A stretch of 64,000 bases of DNA, taken from NCBI RefSeq assembly GCF_014596915.1, contig NZ_JACVWU010000001.1, positions 248,001-312,000 of the forward strand. The letters run 5' to 3'. Both the position numbers and the translations under genes were made by a program. Origin of the DNA: Streptomyces sp. TRM68416 (lineage in GTDB: Bacteria; Actinomycetota; Actinomycetes; Streptomycetales; Streptomycetaceae). The notes under the pieces were generated by a model. It made no database searches, was not told the DNA's origin, and saw only the letters and a list, made by a program, of their open reading frames with translations. Of this stretch, positions 16,876 through 24,651 are shown one piece after another; position 1 is the stretch's first letter; each line of letters starts with the position of its first letter.

Positions 16876-17120
16876 CGGGCACCCCCCTTGCGCTTCTTCG
16901 CGCTGGGGATGTCGGAGTGGAAGCGACTGGTACCGAGGTCATGCCCCTTGTGCTCGAACCGGGGGGCGTTCGGGTTGCGGTCGTTCCACGCTTCCGCGCA
17001 CACCTTGTGGACGGGTTCGCCAGCGTGGGAGCGCAGCGGGGTGGGCTTGCCGCACTGCGTGCAGCGGCAGTTCTCTCCGTGTTCGAAGTGCTCGCCGGAG
17101 CGCCAGTTCAGAAGTCCCAC
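16872..17120 (-). CDS. Small zinc-finger-like AICE protein
   Basis: An 82-residue conserved AICE hypothetical. Cysteines in CRCTQCGKPT and later KVCAEAWNDR suggest a zinc site. The C-terminus is basic. GTG 17120 is chosen since GGGAGG lies 8 nt upstream; a longer start would overlap the next gene. Its stop overlaps the methylase ATG (ATGA). Function unknown. Confidence 0.65.
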   Translation of the reverse strand: MGLLNWRSGEHFEHGENCRCTQCGKPTPLRSHAGEPVHKVCAEAWNDRNPNAPRFEHKGHDLGTSRFHSDIPSAKKRKGGAR

Positions 17121-17125
17121 GGCCG

Positions 17126-17305
17126 TCACCTCCCGGCCTGAGCAGAGGTGACGGGGAGGGACCGGCCGGTGCCCTGGCAGGCGTGACAGACGACGCGGAG
17201 CAAGACGCGGGAGCCGTCGCGGCGGCGGTCGCTGATAGCGATCGAGACGACCGAGAAGCCCTTGCAGTTGCGGCACTTCGGACGGTTCGAGGCGTGAACG
17301 TGCAT
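17126..17305 (-). CDS. Small two-CXXC zinc-ribbon protein
   Basis: A 59-residue protein read from ATG 17305 with GGGAG upstream. It carries KCRNCKGF and CHACQGTG, a paired CXXC arrangement like the DnaJ zinc-ribbon repeat. It lies between the SpdB-like gene and the rep operon genes on the same strand and reads on almost without gap. Likely a DNA- or protein-binding accessory; function unknown. Too short for most gene callers. Confidence 0.65.
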   Translation of the reverse strand: MHVHASNRPKCRNCKGFSVVSIAISDRRRDGSRVLLRVVCHACQGTGRSLPVTSAQAGR

Positions 17306-17398
17306 GATGGTGTCTCCCTTTCGGGTCCGTTGGATCAGGAAGGTGAAAGGCCGTCCGGGGCGGCGGATACTTGGCGGTAGAGGCCGCCCCGGAGGGCG

Positions 17399-17773
17399 CT
17401 ACTTGCGGTAGCGGGGCTTGGACCGGACGGTCCGAGAGCGCAGCGCGTGCGGCGAGCGGGAGCGCCGGCGGGTGGCCGCGCGGGCTAACTCCCGCTTCTT
17501 CTTCGACGTGCGGTTGATCGTGTAGCCCACACCGCAGGTCGCGGACAGCACCGCGACGGCCGCACTCGCGATCATCTGGACGACGAAGGCAATCACCAGC
17601 AGCACCGCGACCGATCCCGCGATGACCAGCAGAGTCAGCACGATGGGGCCGGTGTAGGAGCGCGGGGCTTCCTGGACGATGACGACCTTGCGCAGGTCCG
17701 CGTCGGGCGGGATCTGCCGGTAGAGGTCGGCGGGGATGTGACCGGCGCGGAGCTGGTCTCCGGGTAACTGCAC
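17399..17773 (-). CDS. SpdB2-like two-helix membrane spread protein
   Basis: A 124-residue protein. Its N-terminal soluble part (about 40 residues) is followed by two adjacent hydrophobic helices (about 42-85) and a very basic tail (KKKRELARAATRRRSRS). This fits SpdB-type proteins of Streptomyces plasmids, which promote intramycelial spread along with TraB. GTG 17773 has GGAAGGAC upstream. The basic tail could touch DNA or membrane (inference). Confidence 0.7.
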   Translation of the reverse strand: MQLPGDQLRAGHIPADLYRQIPPDADLRKVVIVQEAPRSYTGPIVLTLLVIAGSVAVLLVIAFVVQMIASAAVAVLSATCGVGYTINRTSKKKRELARAATRRRSRSPHALRSRTVRSKPRYRK

Positions 17774-17790
17774 GGGACTGTCCTTCCTGG

Positions 17791-17976
17791 TCAGGCGGTG
17801 CAGCGGTGGGTGCGGGCGGTGAGTTCAGCGGCCGACCGGTCGCTGTGTTCGGTGGAGAACCCGCACTTCGGGGCGGTGCAGGCGGCGGTGTGCCGGATCT
17901 GTCCCCGGCCGTTGTTGAACGTGCCGACCTTGACCGGGCCGATGCGGATCACGTTGTAGAAGCGGTTCGGTCGCAC
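17791..17976 (-). CDS. Mobile element transfer protein (SpdA-like)
   Basis: A 61-residue protein starting RPNRFYNVIRIGPVKVGT, with CTAPKCGFSTEHS and a final HRCTA. It is the conserved AICE mobile element transfer protein. AGGAGG precedes GTG 17976. It lies between the SpdB-like and DUF2637 genes, the usual order in AICEs. Confidence 0.75.
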   Translation of the reverse strand: MRPNRFYNVIRIGPVKVGTFNNGRGQIRHTAACTAPKCGFSTEHSDRSAAELTARTHRCTA

Positions 17977-17996
17977 GGGTGGAACCTCCTTGCCTG

Positions 17997-18641
17997 TCAG
18001 GCGAGTTGGGCGACGATCGCGCCGGCGAGGTCTTCCGGGATGCCGAGGCGGACGCGCAGTGTGGCGGTGTCGATGTCGGTGCCGGTGCGGGTGCGGTGTT
18101 CGGTGGCGACCTTGCGGGCGTGGTCGACCAGCGCCGGCGGCACGTTCACCGCCGGAGCGGTCGCTTCGGGCAGCGCCGGGGCCGGATCCGGTCGGGTGAT
18201 CTCCGGGGCCGGGGCGGGCGGTTCGGGGCGGTCGACCACGGGCGTAGGCCGGGGCTCCGGGGCCGCCGGGGCGGGCGTAGAAGTGGCTGGTTGGTGGGCG
18301 AGCAGGGTGCCGCCGAGGAAGGCCAGCGCGGGCCAGCCGGCGACGACGATGCGCAGCCAGGCCGGGACGTTCTCCAGGTCGAGCAGTCCGGCGGTGGCGA
18401 CGTTCGCGCCGAGCGAGGCCACCAGAGCGACCAGGAACCAGAACCAGGCCAGCCCAGATGCTTCGGTGCGCAGTCGACGCCACACGGCGACCAACAGCAG
18501 GTCGACGGAGATCGGGTAGGCCCAGGCCTTCCAACCGGTCTGCCCGGCCGCCTCGGCAAGGTCGTGCAGGTGGGCAAAGGACAGCGCACCGGCGATCACG
18601 GCCTGAACGAGCACGGCGTCAATCCGGAACGAGCGGGACAT
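17997..18641 (-). CDS. DUF2637 membrane protein (SpdB3-like)
   Basis: A 214-residue protein with about four membrane helices in the first 110 residues. A Pro/Ala/Glu-rich linker (about 112-160) and a C-terminal helical domain (about 165-214) follow. DUF2637 proteins are AICE spread proteins working with TraB. ATG 18641 has GGAGG 6 nt upstream; the longer frame overlaps the next small gene and is rejected. Confidence 0.8.
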   Translation of the reverse strand: MSRSFRIDAVLVQAVIAGALSFAHLHDLAEAAGQTGWKAWAYPISVDLLLVAVWRRLRTEASGLAWFWFLVALVASLGANVATAGLLDLENVPAWLRIVVAGWPALAFLGGTLLAHQPATSTPAPAAPEPRPTPVVDRPEPPAPAPEITRPDPAPALPEATAPAVNVPPALVDHARKVATEHRTRTGTDIDTATLRVRLGIPEDLAGAIVAQLA

Positions 18642-18717
18642 GTCCTCACCTCCTTCGGGGAGTTGAGCCAGGACCCGAGCGGGGAGCGTGGTCCGGCCGC
18701 CCGGCCCCGGCGGGCGT

Positions 18718-18894
18718 TCAGCCGTCGCCGGTGGTCTCGCCGGTGCCCCAGCAGGTGAGGCACACGGCGGACTGTTGGTGATCGGTGGCACGGCCCTTGC
18801 GAGGCCCGACGCGGACGGTTTCGGTGATCTCGCCCTTGCCGTCGCAGTCCGGGCACTTGATGACCTTGGGCTTTGCGGTCTTGCGCGGAGCCAT
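18718..18894 (-). CDS. Small zinc-ribbon protein
   Basis: Fifty-eight residues from ATG 18894. KCPDCDGKGE and VCLTCWGTGE form two CXXCXGXG-type knuckles like DnaJ zinc repeats, separated by a basic segment. It lies between traB and the DUF2637 gene on the same strand. Its resemblance to the 17126-17305 protein suggests a repeated small-protein theme in the transfer operon. Function unknown. Confidence 0.65.
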   Translation of the reverse strand: MAPRKTAKPKVIKCPDCDGKGEITETVRVGPRKGRATDHQQSAVCLTCWGTGETTGDG

Positions 18895-18917
18895 GAGCGA
18901 TCTCCTTCCGGCCCGGC

Positions 18918-20255
18918 CTACGGCTGCGACTGCACGAGCGGCGGCACCGCGGGCATCGGCGGCACGGCCATCTGGCCGACCGGGCGGAACGGGGCCAGGA
19001 ACGGCAACTGCGGGGTCAGGTGCGCGAATTCACGGCAGACCGTCATCACCTGAGCCGGAGTGATCTCGGGGGTGCGGATGCGGGACCAGTAGCCGGAGGC
19101 GTCGCCGGCCACGGCCACCCCGGGACGGTCGGCGCGGATCCCAAGCACGGACACCACCGCGTCCGGGGCGACATCGCCCAGGCCCATGTCGGCGGTCTGC
19201 TTGTCGTTGACGCGGTGCACCACCCGGCCGGTGAGCTGGGCACGCAGGGCGGTCGCGCCCTTGCCCAGATCGGAGCCGAAGCGCTGCCCGCACACCTCCA
19301 GATAGATCCCGATCGCACGGGCCATCTGGCCCAGCCGGACCAGTTGCATGACCGTGTGGTCCCGGGCCGGCTCATCCTTCTTCGAGGTGACCAGGAACAG
19401 TTCCGCCACCTCGTCGATCAACACGACCAAGGGCACCGGCCGCAGCTCAGCAGGCAGTTCCCACAGGTCGGAGACGCCGTAGAGGGCGAGCAGGTCGAAG
19501 CGGTCTTCCATCTCCGTGACCAACGCGTCGATCAACTGCCCGGCCAGAGCCGGAGTCGTGGCCAGGGCCGACAGCCGGGGCGCGTAGCGGCTGTGCTCCA
19601 CCCCGCGCTTGCAGTCGATCCCGACCAACCCCACCGGCAGCTTCGCGAGCCCCTTGATCAGGTTGCGCTGATACATCGACTTGCCGGAGGAATTCGCCCC
19701 CAGCGTCAGCGCCATCGGGATCTTGCGGTAGTCCCGCTCAAAGACCGAACCGTCCTCCCGCAGCGCGACCGGAACAACCAGATCACGCGGTACCGCCCTG
19801 CGCGGCATCCGCACCCGGCGCAGCACGTCGTAGCCGGTCATCCGCAGCTCGACATAGCCGGGCTTGGTCTCCCGCACCGTCACCGACTGCACACCCCACG
19901 CATGGCGCAGGCGCTCGGAGGACGCGCCGAGGTCGGCGGGCTCCAGGCCGGCGGGAAGCCGGAGCGTGACGCGCAGACCGGTCGAGGTCGGACGGACCCG
20001 ACGCACCTTCGGCGGCACCGGCCGCACCTCACGGCGAGCGACGCTCCGGGTCACGAAGGCGCGCAGGCCGGACGGCTGAACCGTCAGCCCGCACACCTCC
20101 ATCGTCGAGGAGTAGGTGCAAGTGAACCGGCCCCAAGTGACCGGCAGGCCCACCAGCGACCAATACACGCGGGGCGCCCGGTACTTCGCGTAGCCGAGCC
20201 CACCGGCGCCGGCCGCAGCACTCCCCGCCTCTAACCAGGTGGCCAGGTCGGTCAT
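18918..20255 (-). CDS. TraB-type FtsK/SpoIIIE DNA translocase (main transfer protein)
   Basis: A 445-residue conjugative translocase. Walker A is GANSSGKSMY, Walker B is PLVVLIDEVAEL, and VCGQRFGSDLG and VHRVNDKQTADMGLGD are family segments. An N-terminal hydrophobic stretch is weak. TraB proteins hexamerise and pump double-stranded DNA between hyphae at clt sites (established for pSVH1 and pSAM2). The clt is probably in the non-coding region at 21.6-22.4 kb (inference). It is immediately followed upstream by an SCO3933-type gene (2-bp gap). Confidence 0.9.
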   Translation of the reverse strand: MTDLATWLEAGSAAAGAGGLGYAKYRAPRVYWSLVGLPVTWGRFTCTYSSTMEVCGLTVQPSGLRAFVTRSVARREVRPVPPKVRRVRPTSTGLRVTLRLPAGLEPADLGASSERLRHAWGVQSVTVRETKPGYVELRMTGYDVLRRVRMPRRAVPRDLVVPVALREDGSVFERDYRKIPMALTLGANSSGKSMYQRNLIKGLAKLPVGLVGIDCKRGVEHSRYAPRLSALATTPALAGQLIDALVTEMEDRFDLLALYGVSDLWELPAELRPVPLVVLIDEVAELFLVTSKKDEPARDHTVMQLVRLGQMARAIGIYLEVCGQRFGSDLGKGATALRAQLTGRVVHRVNDKQTADMGLGDVAPDAVVSVLGIRADRPGVAVAGDASGYWSRIRTPEITPAQVMTVCREFAHLTPQLPFLAPFRPVGQMAVPPMPAVPPLVQSQP

Positions 20256-20257
20256 GG

Positions 20258-20587
20258 TCAGGCCCCTGCCGTGACCGCGACCGCGCGGAACGAGATCCCG
20301 TGCCGCTTCTGACCGTTGAACTCGTTCTCCCAGTCACGCGCCTTGAGCCCGACCACCCGCACCGGCATGCCCGGCGCCAGACCGTCGGGGATCCCGGTCT
20401 CGGGAACGGTGACCTGGTAGAGGTTGCCCTCTCCCTCGTCCGAGATCAGCAGACCCAGCGTCGACAGGCCGGCGCCGGTCTCCCGGTCCATGGCCCGCTC
20501 CCCGGTCTGCTTGTTGGCGAGCTTCGGCGTCGGCGCGGTCGCCACGAACACCACAGCGGTCGACAGGTCGATCTTGAAAGACGGCAT
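20258..20587 (-). CDS. SCO3933-family AICE regulatory protein
   Basis: A 109-residue conserved AICE protein with the text KIDLSTAVVFVATAPTPKL, then NLYQVTVPETGIPDGL and GLKARDWENEFNGQKRHG. It matches the family named after SCO3933 and lies first in the leftward transfer operon, directly below the KorSA-controlled promoter. Biochemical role unknown. Confidence 0.8.
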   Translation of the reverse strand: MPSFKIDLSTAVVFVATAPTPKLANKQTGERAMDRETGAGLSTLGLLISDEGEGNLYQVTVPETGIPDGLAPGMPVRVVGLKARDWENEFNGQKRHGISFRAVAVTAGA

Positions 20588-20612
20588 CTCAGCCTCTTCT
20601 CGTAGACGGAGT

Positions 20613-20795
20613 GTGCTAGGTCGCGCTTCGAGAGCGCGTACTAGCTTGCATTGATAGTGCGCGTGCTAGTACGCGATTGTCAAGGGGTCCGTCTTGGCAG
20701 GTCGACCGACAACTGACTGAGCGAGCAAGGGCGCTGCGGCCTACCATGGAGTTGCGAGCTAGAACGCGGCGAAATCGGGAACTAGCACGCTGACA
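20613..20795. promoter_or_regulatory. Array of five CTAG-centred operators at the tra/korSA divergent promoter
   Basis: CTAG cores at 20616, 20641, 20666, 20759 and 20782 share flanks of the type CGCGTGCTAGTACGCG. The best copy, at 20659-20675, is nearly palindromic. The first three cores are exactly 25 bp apart and the last two 23 bp apart. They lie between the transfer operon and the GntR repressor gene, the position of KorSA operators in pSAM2. Cooperative repressor binding at both promoters is likely. Confidence 0.65.
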
Positions 20796-20815
20796 AGGAA
20801 GGTGAGGGAGACACC

Positions 20816-21553
20816 ATGACGCCGAAGGTGCAGCGAGCCGCACCGCCGTTCCTGCAAATCGCGGATCACTTCCGCACGAAGATCAACGAAGGTGTCCTGC
20901 CGCAAGACTCGAAGCTTCCTTCGATCGCAGACATCGCGCGAGACTGGGGAGTCGCCACCGCAACAGCAGCCAAGGCGATCAAGCAGCTTCAAGACGAGAG
21001 CTATGTTCGGTCCTCGTCGCAGGGAACCTTCGTCGATCTCGGCAAGAAGCTAACCAGCGGCCCAGATCGACTTCAGATGCTCCGAGCGACTGGAAGCGGA
21101 TTCCGCCGTGGCGAGCGGGTGGACATCCTGAGTGCCGAGCTCATCCCGGCCCCCGAGGATGTCGCGATGGGGCTGGAGATCAACGAAGGCGACGAAGTGG
21201 TTCAGCGGCGACGGGTCTACCGCGACGATCAAGGCGTAGTAGCCGTGTCTACGTCGTACCTGACTGGTCAGCTTGCTGTCGCTGCACCTGAGCTACTCGA
21301 AGTCGGCCCCCTGCCCAAGATGACCTTTGGTTTGGTAGAGGAGCGAACAGGCCGACGAGCGGTCCGCCGGCGGGACGTAGTCGCCATGCGCCCGGTTCCG
21401 GAGGACATTGCCGACGTACTCGGAGTAGAAGCCGGAACGATGGCACTGACCGTGACCAACCAGTACCGGGACCAGAACGGCGACCCGACCGAGTACGCCC
21501 GAGACTACCTCGGGACCGATCGTGAACTCTCCGCCGAGTACGCGCTTGACTGA
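20816..21553 (+). CDS. GntR/HutC-family transcriptional repressor (KorSA-like)
   Basis: A 245-residue regulator. The winged helix-turn-helix (about residues 10-75: FLQIADHFRTKINEGVLPQD, then SIADIARDWGVATATAAKAI) is followed by a UTRA ligand-binding domain (about 95-240). AAGGAAGGTGAGGGAG precedes ATG 20816. In AICEs such a protein represses the divergent transfer and replication genes and its own gene. The CTAG operator array overlaps its promoter. Confidence 0.88.
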   Translation: MTPKVQRAAPPFLQIADHFRTKINEGVLPQDSKLPSIADIARDWGVATATAAKAIKQLQDESYVRSSSQGTFVDLGKKLTSGPDRLQMLRATGSGFRRGERVDILSAELIPAPEDVAMGLEINEGDEVVQRRRVYRDDQGVVAVSTSYLTGQLAVAAPELLEVGPLPKMTFGLVEERTGRRAVRRRDVVAMRPVPEDIADVLGVEAGTMALTVTNQYRDQNGDPTEYARDYLGTDRELSAEYALD

Positions 21554-22404
21554 TCAACGCGGCATCCCGGAAGCCCTGTTACAGGTTTCTCTACCTCATC
21601 AAGCCCCGCCGTTCCGGCGGGGACGGGTGATCCCTGGGACCACGGCCCGCATGGTCCAACGAAGCCCAAGCCGTCGCGCACCTTGGAATAACAGGACTCG
21701 ACAGCTCACCCCGGGAACCTCAGCTCTCCCATGCTTCACGGACCCCCAGGGCTTCATCCTCCATCCCCGGCGGACACGGGCCCACGGCGCCATGGTCCAT
21801 GGTCGGGGGGCTCTTGCCTTCGGCATCCGGTCGCGCTGACCCTACCGGCGTCCGGCCGTCGCTGCGTAGATCACACCCCACCGGCCCCCACGGGGGCCGG
21901 CGCGGGCTCGGGGCTCGGGGCTTCGCTCCTGCCTTCGGCCCGCGCCGCCCCGGCCCCGGCCCCGCGCCACTCACGATGCCCCGGGGTGATCACGCTTCAC
22001 GCTCTGTCCACGCCAATGGGTCGATGCACCTGACCGATCCTGATTCCCCTTCCTGACCCACACCGCCAGGCCCGCCCCTGGGGGAAGACGGCATTGCCCA
22101 CAGGTCCGCACGCAAGGTGCCTCCACGGACCCAAAAGACGCTTTGTGCTCCACAAGCAGGTGCGCGACGGCTTGGGCTTCGTTGGACCATGCGGGCCGTG
22201 GTCGGGGGGACCGTGGGGGCTGAGGCGATCAACTCCGCGACTTTAGCCAGCCACTTTGGGGGGAGCCTCGAAGATCATGGCCCCAACGTCGTGCTTTAAC
22301 GGGCAGGTCCACAGACTGCCCGACGCGCCGGAAGCTTACGGGGCCATGATCACTCCCCCCAAAGCAGCTCCCGGCCAAAGTCGCTCCGTTGATCGTGTGG
22401 ACGA
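21554..22404. other. AICE non-coding region with two large inverted repeats (candidate origin/clt)
   Basis: About 850 bp without a supported gene. A perfect 46-bp inverted repeat (21638-21683 and 22158-22203) encloses 474 bp. Next to it an imperfect inverted repeat (22226-22284 with 22340-22395) shares CGATCAAC, GACTTT, CTTTGGGGGGAG and ATCATGGCCCC in mirrored order. Its centre holds a further hairpin (CGGGCAG/CTGCCCG, 22300-22322). Such nested structure suits a double- or single-strand replication origin or the clt transfer locus. Which one cannot be told from sequence alone. Confidence 0.65.
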
Positions 22405-22839
22405 GTGCACCAACAGGCAAGCGCCACAAGAAGGCCCCCGGAGTCGGAAGCCGCCGCGAGTAACGAGCAGTTCCGGCATCCTGCTGATGTGGATGCGACT
22501 AGATGGCCTCAGTTCAAACGGCCCGAGCAGTTTCACGAGCTCTTAGCTGAGATCGGCGAAGAGCACCGCAAGATCAGAGAGGCCGAACTGAAGCTCAAGG
22601 CGGAAGCCGAACAGGTGGTCGTACGGGCAATCCAGCTTGGAGTGCCTCAAGAAGAAGCCGCCCGGCTCACCGGCTACAGCGCGGGGACCCTGGGGAAATG
22701 GGTGGATTCGTCCGCTGCTCGGCGAGCTCACGAAATCGCCCAACAGGTGCGCGACGAGGCCAAAGCACGAGCTCGCGAGAAGCGACTAAAAGCACAAAAG
22801 ATCAAAAAAGACCCATCCATTAAGCCCGAGCAGATGTGA
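22405..22839 (+). CDS. Small helix-turn-helix-like AICE protein
   Basis: Up to 144 residues from GTG 22405. The start is uncertain: GTG 22489 would give a shorter protein, and neither has a good RBS. EVVVRAIQLGVPQEEAARLTGYSAGTLGKWV-like text (about residues 65-95) is a typical sigma-like or resolvase-like HTH. It is preceded by a long charged helix and followed by a very basic tail (KARAREKRLKAQKIKKD). Codon use is less extreme than host genes. Probably a DNA-binding accessory of the element, perhaps acting on the adjacent inverted repeats (inference). Confidence 0.6.
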   Translation: MHQQASATRRPPESEAAASNEQFRHPADVDATRWPQFKRPEQFHELLAEIGEEHRKIREAELKLKAEAEQVVVRAIQLGVPQEEAARLTGYSAGTLGKWVDSSAARRAHEIAQQVRDEAKARAREKRLKAQKIKKDPSIKPEQM

Positions 22840-23034
22840 TCTGCACCACGTATATACTGGTTCGCGCGCGCGCCCGGGCGGGAGCGGGAAGACATGAACT
22901 GGTGTGGCTATCTGTCCCGATTTGCTCCCCCGGTGCGGCGCAATTCGCGTGCCTCATCCACGGCCGGCGAAGGTCTACGGTTTTCAGCGTGTCGACACGC
23001 CAACCACCAACGACCAAGCCCTCAAGGGGGATTG

Positions 23035-23226
23035 ATGACAGCCTGGATGAATGTGATCCGCTGGAACGTGACCGTGAACGTTCGTCAGGGTCATGCGCAC
23101 GCAATTGGTGGGGACCCATGGGGCGGGGATCGCTACCCGATCCTGTGGGCACTCATTGCGGCGGTTCTGGGGGGAGTCGCCTCCGGAGCATCCGAGATGG
23201 CCGCTGGCGTACTGCTCGGCCGTTGA
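23035..23226 (+). CDS. Small single-helix membrane protein
   Basis: Sixty-three residues from ATG 23035 with AAGGGGG 8 nt upstream. A polar N-terminal half is followed by one hydrophobic segment (ILWALIAAVLGGVASG). A strong terminator follows at once. No family recognised. It is the last gene before the right end of the element. Confidence 0.5.
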   Translation: MTAWMNVIRWNVTVNVRQGHAHAIGGDPWGGDRYPILWALIAAVLGGVASGASEMAAGVLLGR

Positions 23227-23567
23227 CATGACGAGGGCCCTCGCCAACCCATGCGGCGAGGGCCCTCGTCCACCATGGCACATCAGTGCGCCACGACAGG
23301 TAACGCAAGGCAGCCCAGGGCATCTGCGCCGGCCACAAAGCCGGGGTGGCCGGATGTCGCAACGGGAAACCTTCAACGACTCAGTCAAGTCGATGGTGCG
23401 CCGCCCATCAGTCAATCTAGTGCCGCACGGCGGAATGGCACCGCTCGAACGACTGGGCCGTCCCTGGGCCGTCCGACAGTGACCAACGTCGACAGGCGAT
23501 GACGACCAGCGAGCACATCAGCGCAGGTCACCTCAACTCCCCGCAGCGTCAGTCGACTTGGGCGCCC
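23227..23567. other. Right-end non-coding region of the AICE
   Basis: Apart from the terminator at 23231-23269, no gene is supported. GGGCCGTC occurs at 23455-23462 and 23466-23473, 11 bp apart. The same pair with the same 11-bp offset occurs at the left end (13342-13349, 13353-13360). These may be integrase arm-type sites. An in-frame upstream extension of the MBL gene through this region is an artefact. Confidence 0.45.
23231..23269 (+). terminator. Strong hairpin terminator
   Basis: ACGAGGGCCCTCGCC and GGCGAGGGCCCTCGT form a perfect 15-bp stem with a 9-nt loop. It lies 4 bp after the small membrane protein gene and would isolate AICE transcription from the host MBL gene. Confidence 0.85.
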
Positions 23568-23591
23568 ACTGCAACCAGTTCTAGTTATAGT
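23568..23591. promoter_or_regulatory. KstR operator overlapping the AICE attR, before the MBL gene
   Basis: TGCAACCAGTTCTA (23570-23583) matches TNNAACNNGTTNNA fully. It lies 36 bp before the ATG of the MBL hydrolase. The 24-bp segment repeats 13247-13270 with three mismatches and forms the right boundary of the integrative element. Confidence 0.65.
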
Positions 23592-23618
23592 GGGCAATGG
23601 CCGGGAGGCGGAGGGCAG

Positions 23619-24644
23619 ATGACGGAGACGTACGATCACGGCGGGGGCGTACGGTCGGTGCGGGTTCCCATCCCGGACAACCCCCTGGGGCACACGCTGG
23701 TGTACGTGGTCGACACCGATCGCGGCCCGGTGCTGGTGGACACCGGCTGGGACGATCCGGCCTCCTGGGACACACTCGCCGAGGGGCTGCGGGCCTGCGG
23801 CACCTCACCCGGTGAGGTCCATGGTGTGGTGATCACCCACCATCACCCCGACCACCACGGGCTGTCGGGCCGGGTGCGCGAGGCGTCCGGGGCGTGGATC
23901 GCGATGCACGAGGCGGACCTGTCGATCGTGCGCAGGACACGTGCGACCCGGCCCGAGCGCTGGTTCACGTACATGGCGGACAAGCTGGCCGCGGCCGGCG
24001 CCCCCGAGGAGCACGTCTCGCCCCTGCGCACGGCCCGCCGCCGTACGCTGCCCGGCCTGTCCCCCGCCCTGCCGGACCGCGAGATCGTCCCCGGCGAACT
24101 CCTCGACCTGCCGGGCCGCCGCCTGCGGGCGATCTGGACCCCGGGCCACACGCCCGGCCATGTCTGTCTGCACCTGGAGGAGGATCATCCGGGCCGACTG
24201 CCGGGCCGCGGGCGCCTGTTCTCCGGTGACCATCTGCTCCCCGGGATCACCCCGCACATCGGCCTGTACGAGGACCCGGACGACACCACCGTCACCGATC
24301 CCCTCGGCGACTACCTCGACTCCCTGGAGCGGATCGGCCGACTCGCCCCCGCCGAGATCCTCCCGGCCCACCAGCACGCCTTCACCGACGCCCCCGCGCG
24401 CGTACGGGAGTTGCTCGACCACCACGAGGACCGCCTCACCGGGCTGCTCGCGCTCCTCGCCGAGCCCCTCACCCCCTGGCAGCTCGCCGAGCGCATGGAG
24501 TGGAACCGGCCCTGGGCCGACATCCCCTACGGCTCACGGAACATCGCCATCGCGGAGGCCGAGTCCCATCTGCGCCGCCTGGTGAAGCTGGGGCGGGCCG
24601 AGGCGGTGACGGGGAGCGAGCCGGTGGCGTACGTGGCCGTCTGA
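23619..24644 (+). CDS. MBL-fold metallo-hydrolase with C-terminal winged helix
   Basis: A 341-residue metallo-beta-lactamase-fold hydrolase. THHHPDHHG (HXHXDH) is the zinc-binding motif; further ligands are in PGHTPGHVCL and FSGDHLL, with a distal His in LPAHQHAF. The C-terminal 80 residues (PLTPWQLAERMEWNR to the end) resemble the winged helix of LACTB2-like hydrolases. ATG 23619 has GGAGGCGGAGGG upstream. KstR-operator control suggests a thioester or ester hydrolase of steroid or acyl-CoA degradation (inference). Before insertion of the AICE it would have been divergent from the ALDH gene. Confidence 0.85.
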   Translation: MTETYDHGGGVRSVRVPIPDNPLGHTLVYVVDTDRGPVLVDTGWDDPASWDTLAEGLRACGTSPGEVHGVVITHHHPDHHGLSGRVREASGAWIAMHEADLSIVRRTRATRPERWFTYMADKLAAAGAPEEHVSPLRTARRRTLPGLSPALPDREIVPGELLDLPGRRLRAIWTPGHTPGHVCLHLEEDHPGRLPGRGRLFSGDHLLPGITPHIGLYEDPDDTTVTDPLGDYLDSLERIGRLAPAEILPAHQHAFTDAPARVRELLDHHEDRLTGLLALLAEPLTPWQLAERMEWNRPWADIPYGSRNIAIAEAESHLRRLVKLGRAEAVTGSEPVAYVAV

Positions 24645-24651
24645 CCGCAGG

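Larger units (their letters stand above)
13247..23591. mobile_element. Actinomycete integrative and conjugative element (AICE, pSAM2/SLP1 type), about 10.3 kb
   Basis: The block carries every AICE module: tyrosine integrase and excisionase at the left end, a RepSA-like initiator, Spd spread proteins, a TraB/FtsK-like DNA translocase, and a KorSA-like GntR repressor. It is bounded by an imperfect 24-bp direct repeat with a 14-bp identical core (ACCAGTTCTAGTTA). Genes on both sides (aldehyde dehydrogenase; MBL hydrolase) face away from it. No nudix activator (Pra) was found. All modules look intact, so the element may be mobile. Confidence 0.85.

Noticed and set aside
21720..22153. Short ORFs inside the AICE inverted-repeat region
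   Set aside because: They exist on both strands through the repeat arms, lack RBS and have no recognisable text.
23499..23618. Upstream in-frame extension of the MBL hydrolase
   Set aside because: It crosses the attR repeat and the KstR operator and lacks an RBS; ATG 23619 has a strong RBS.
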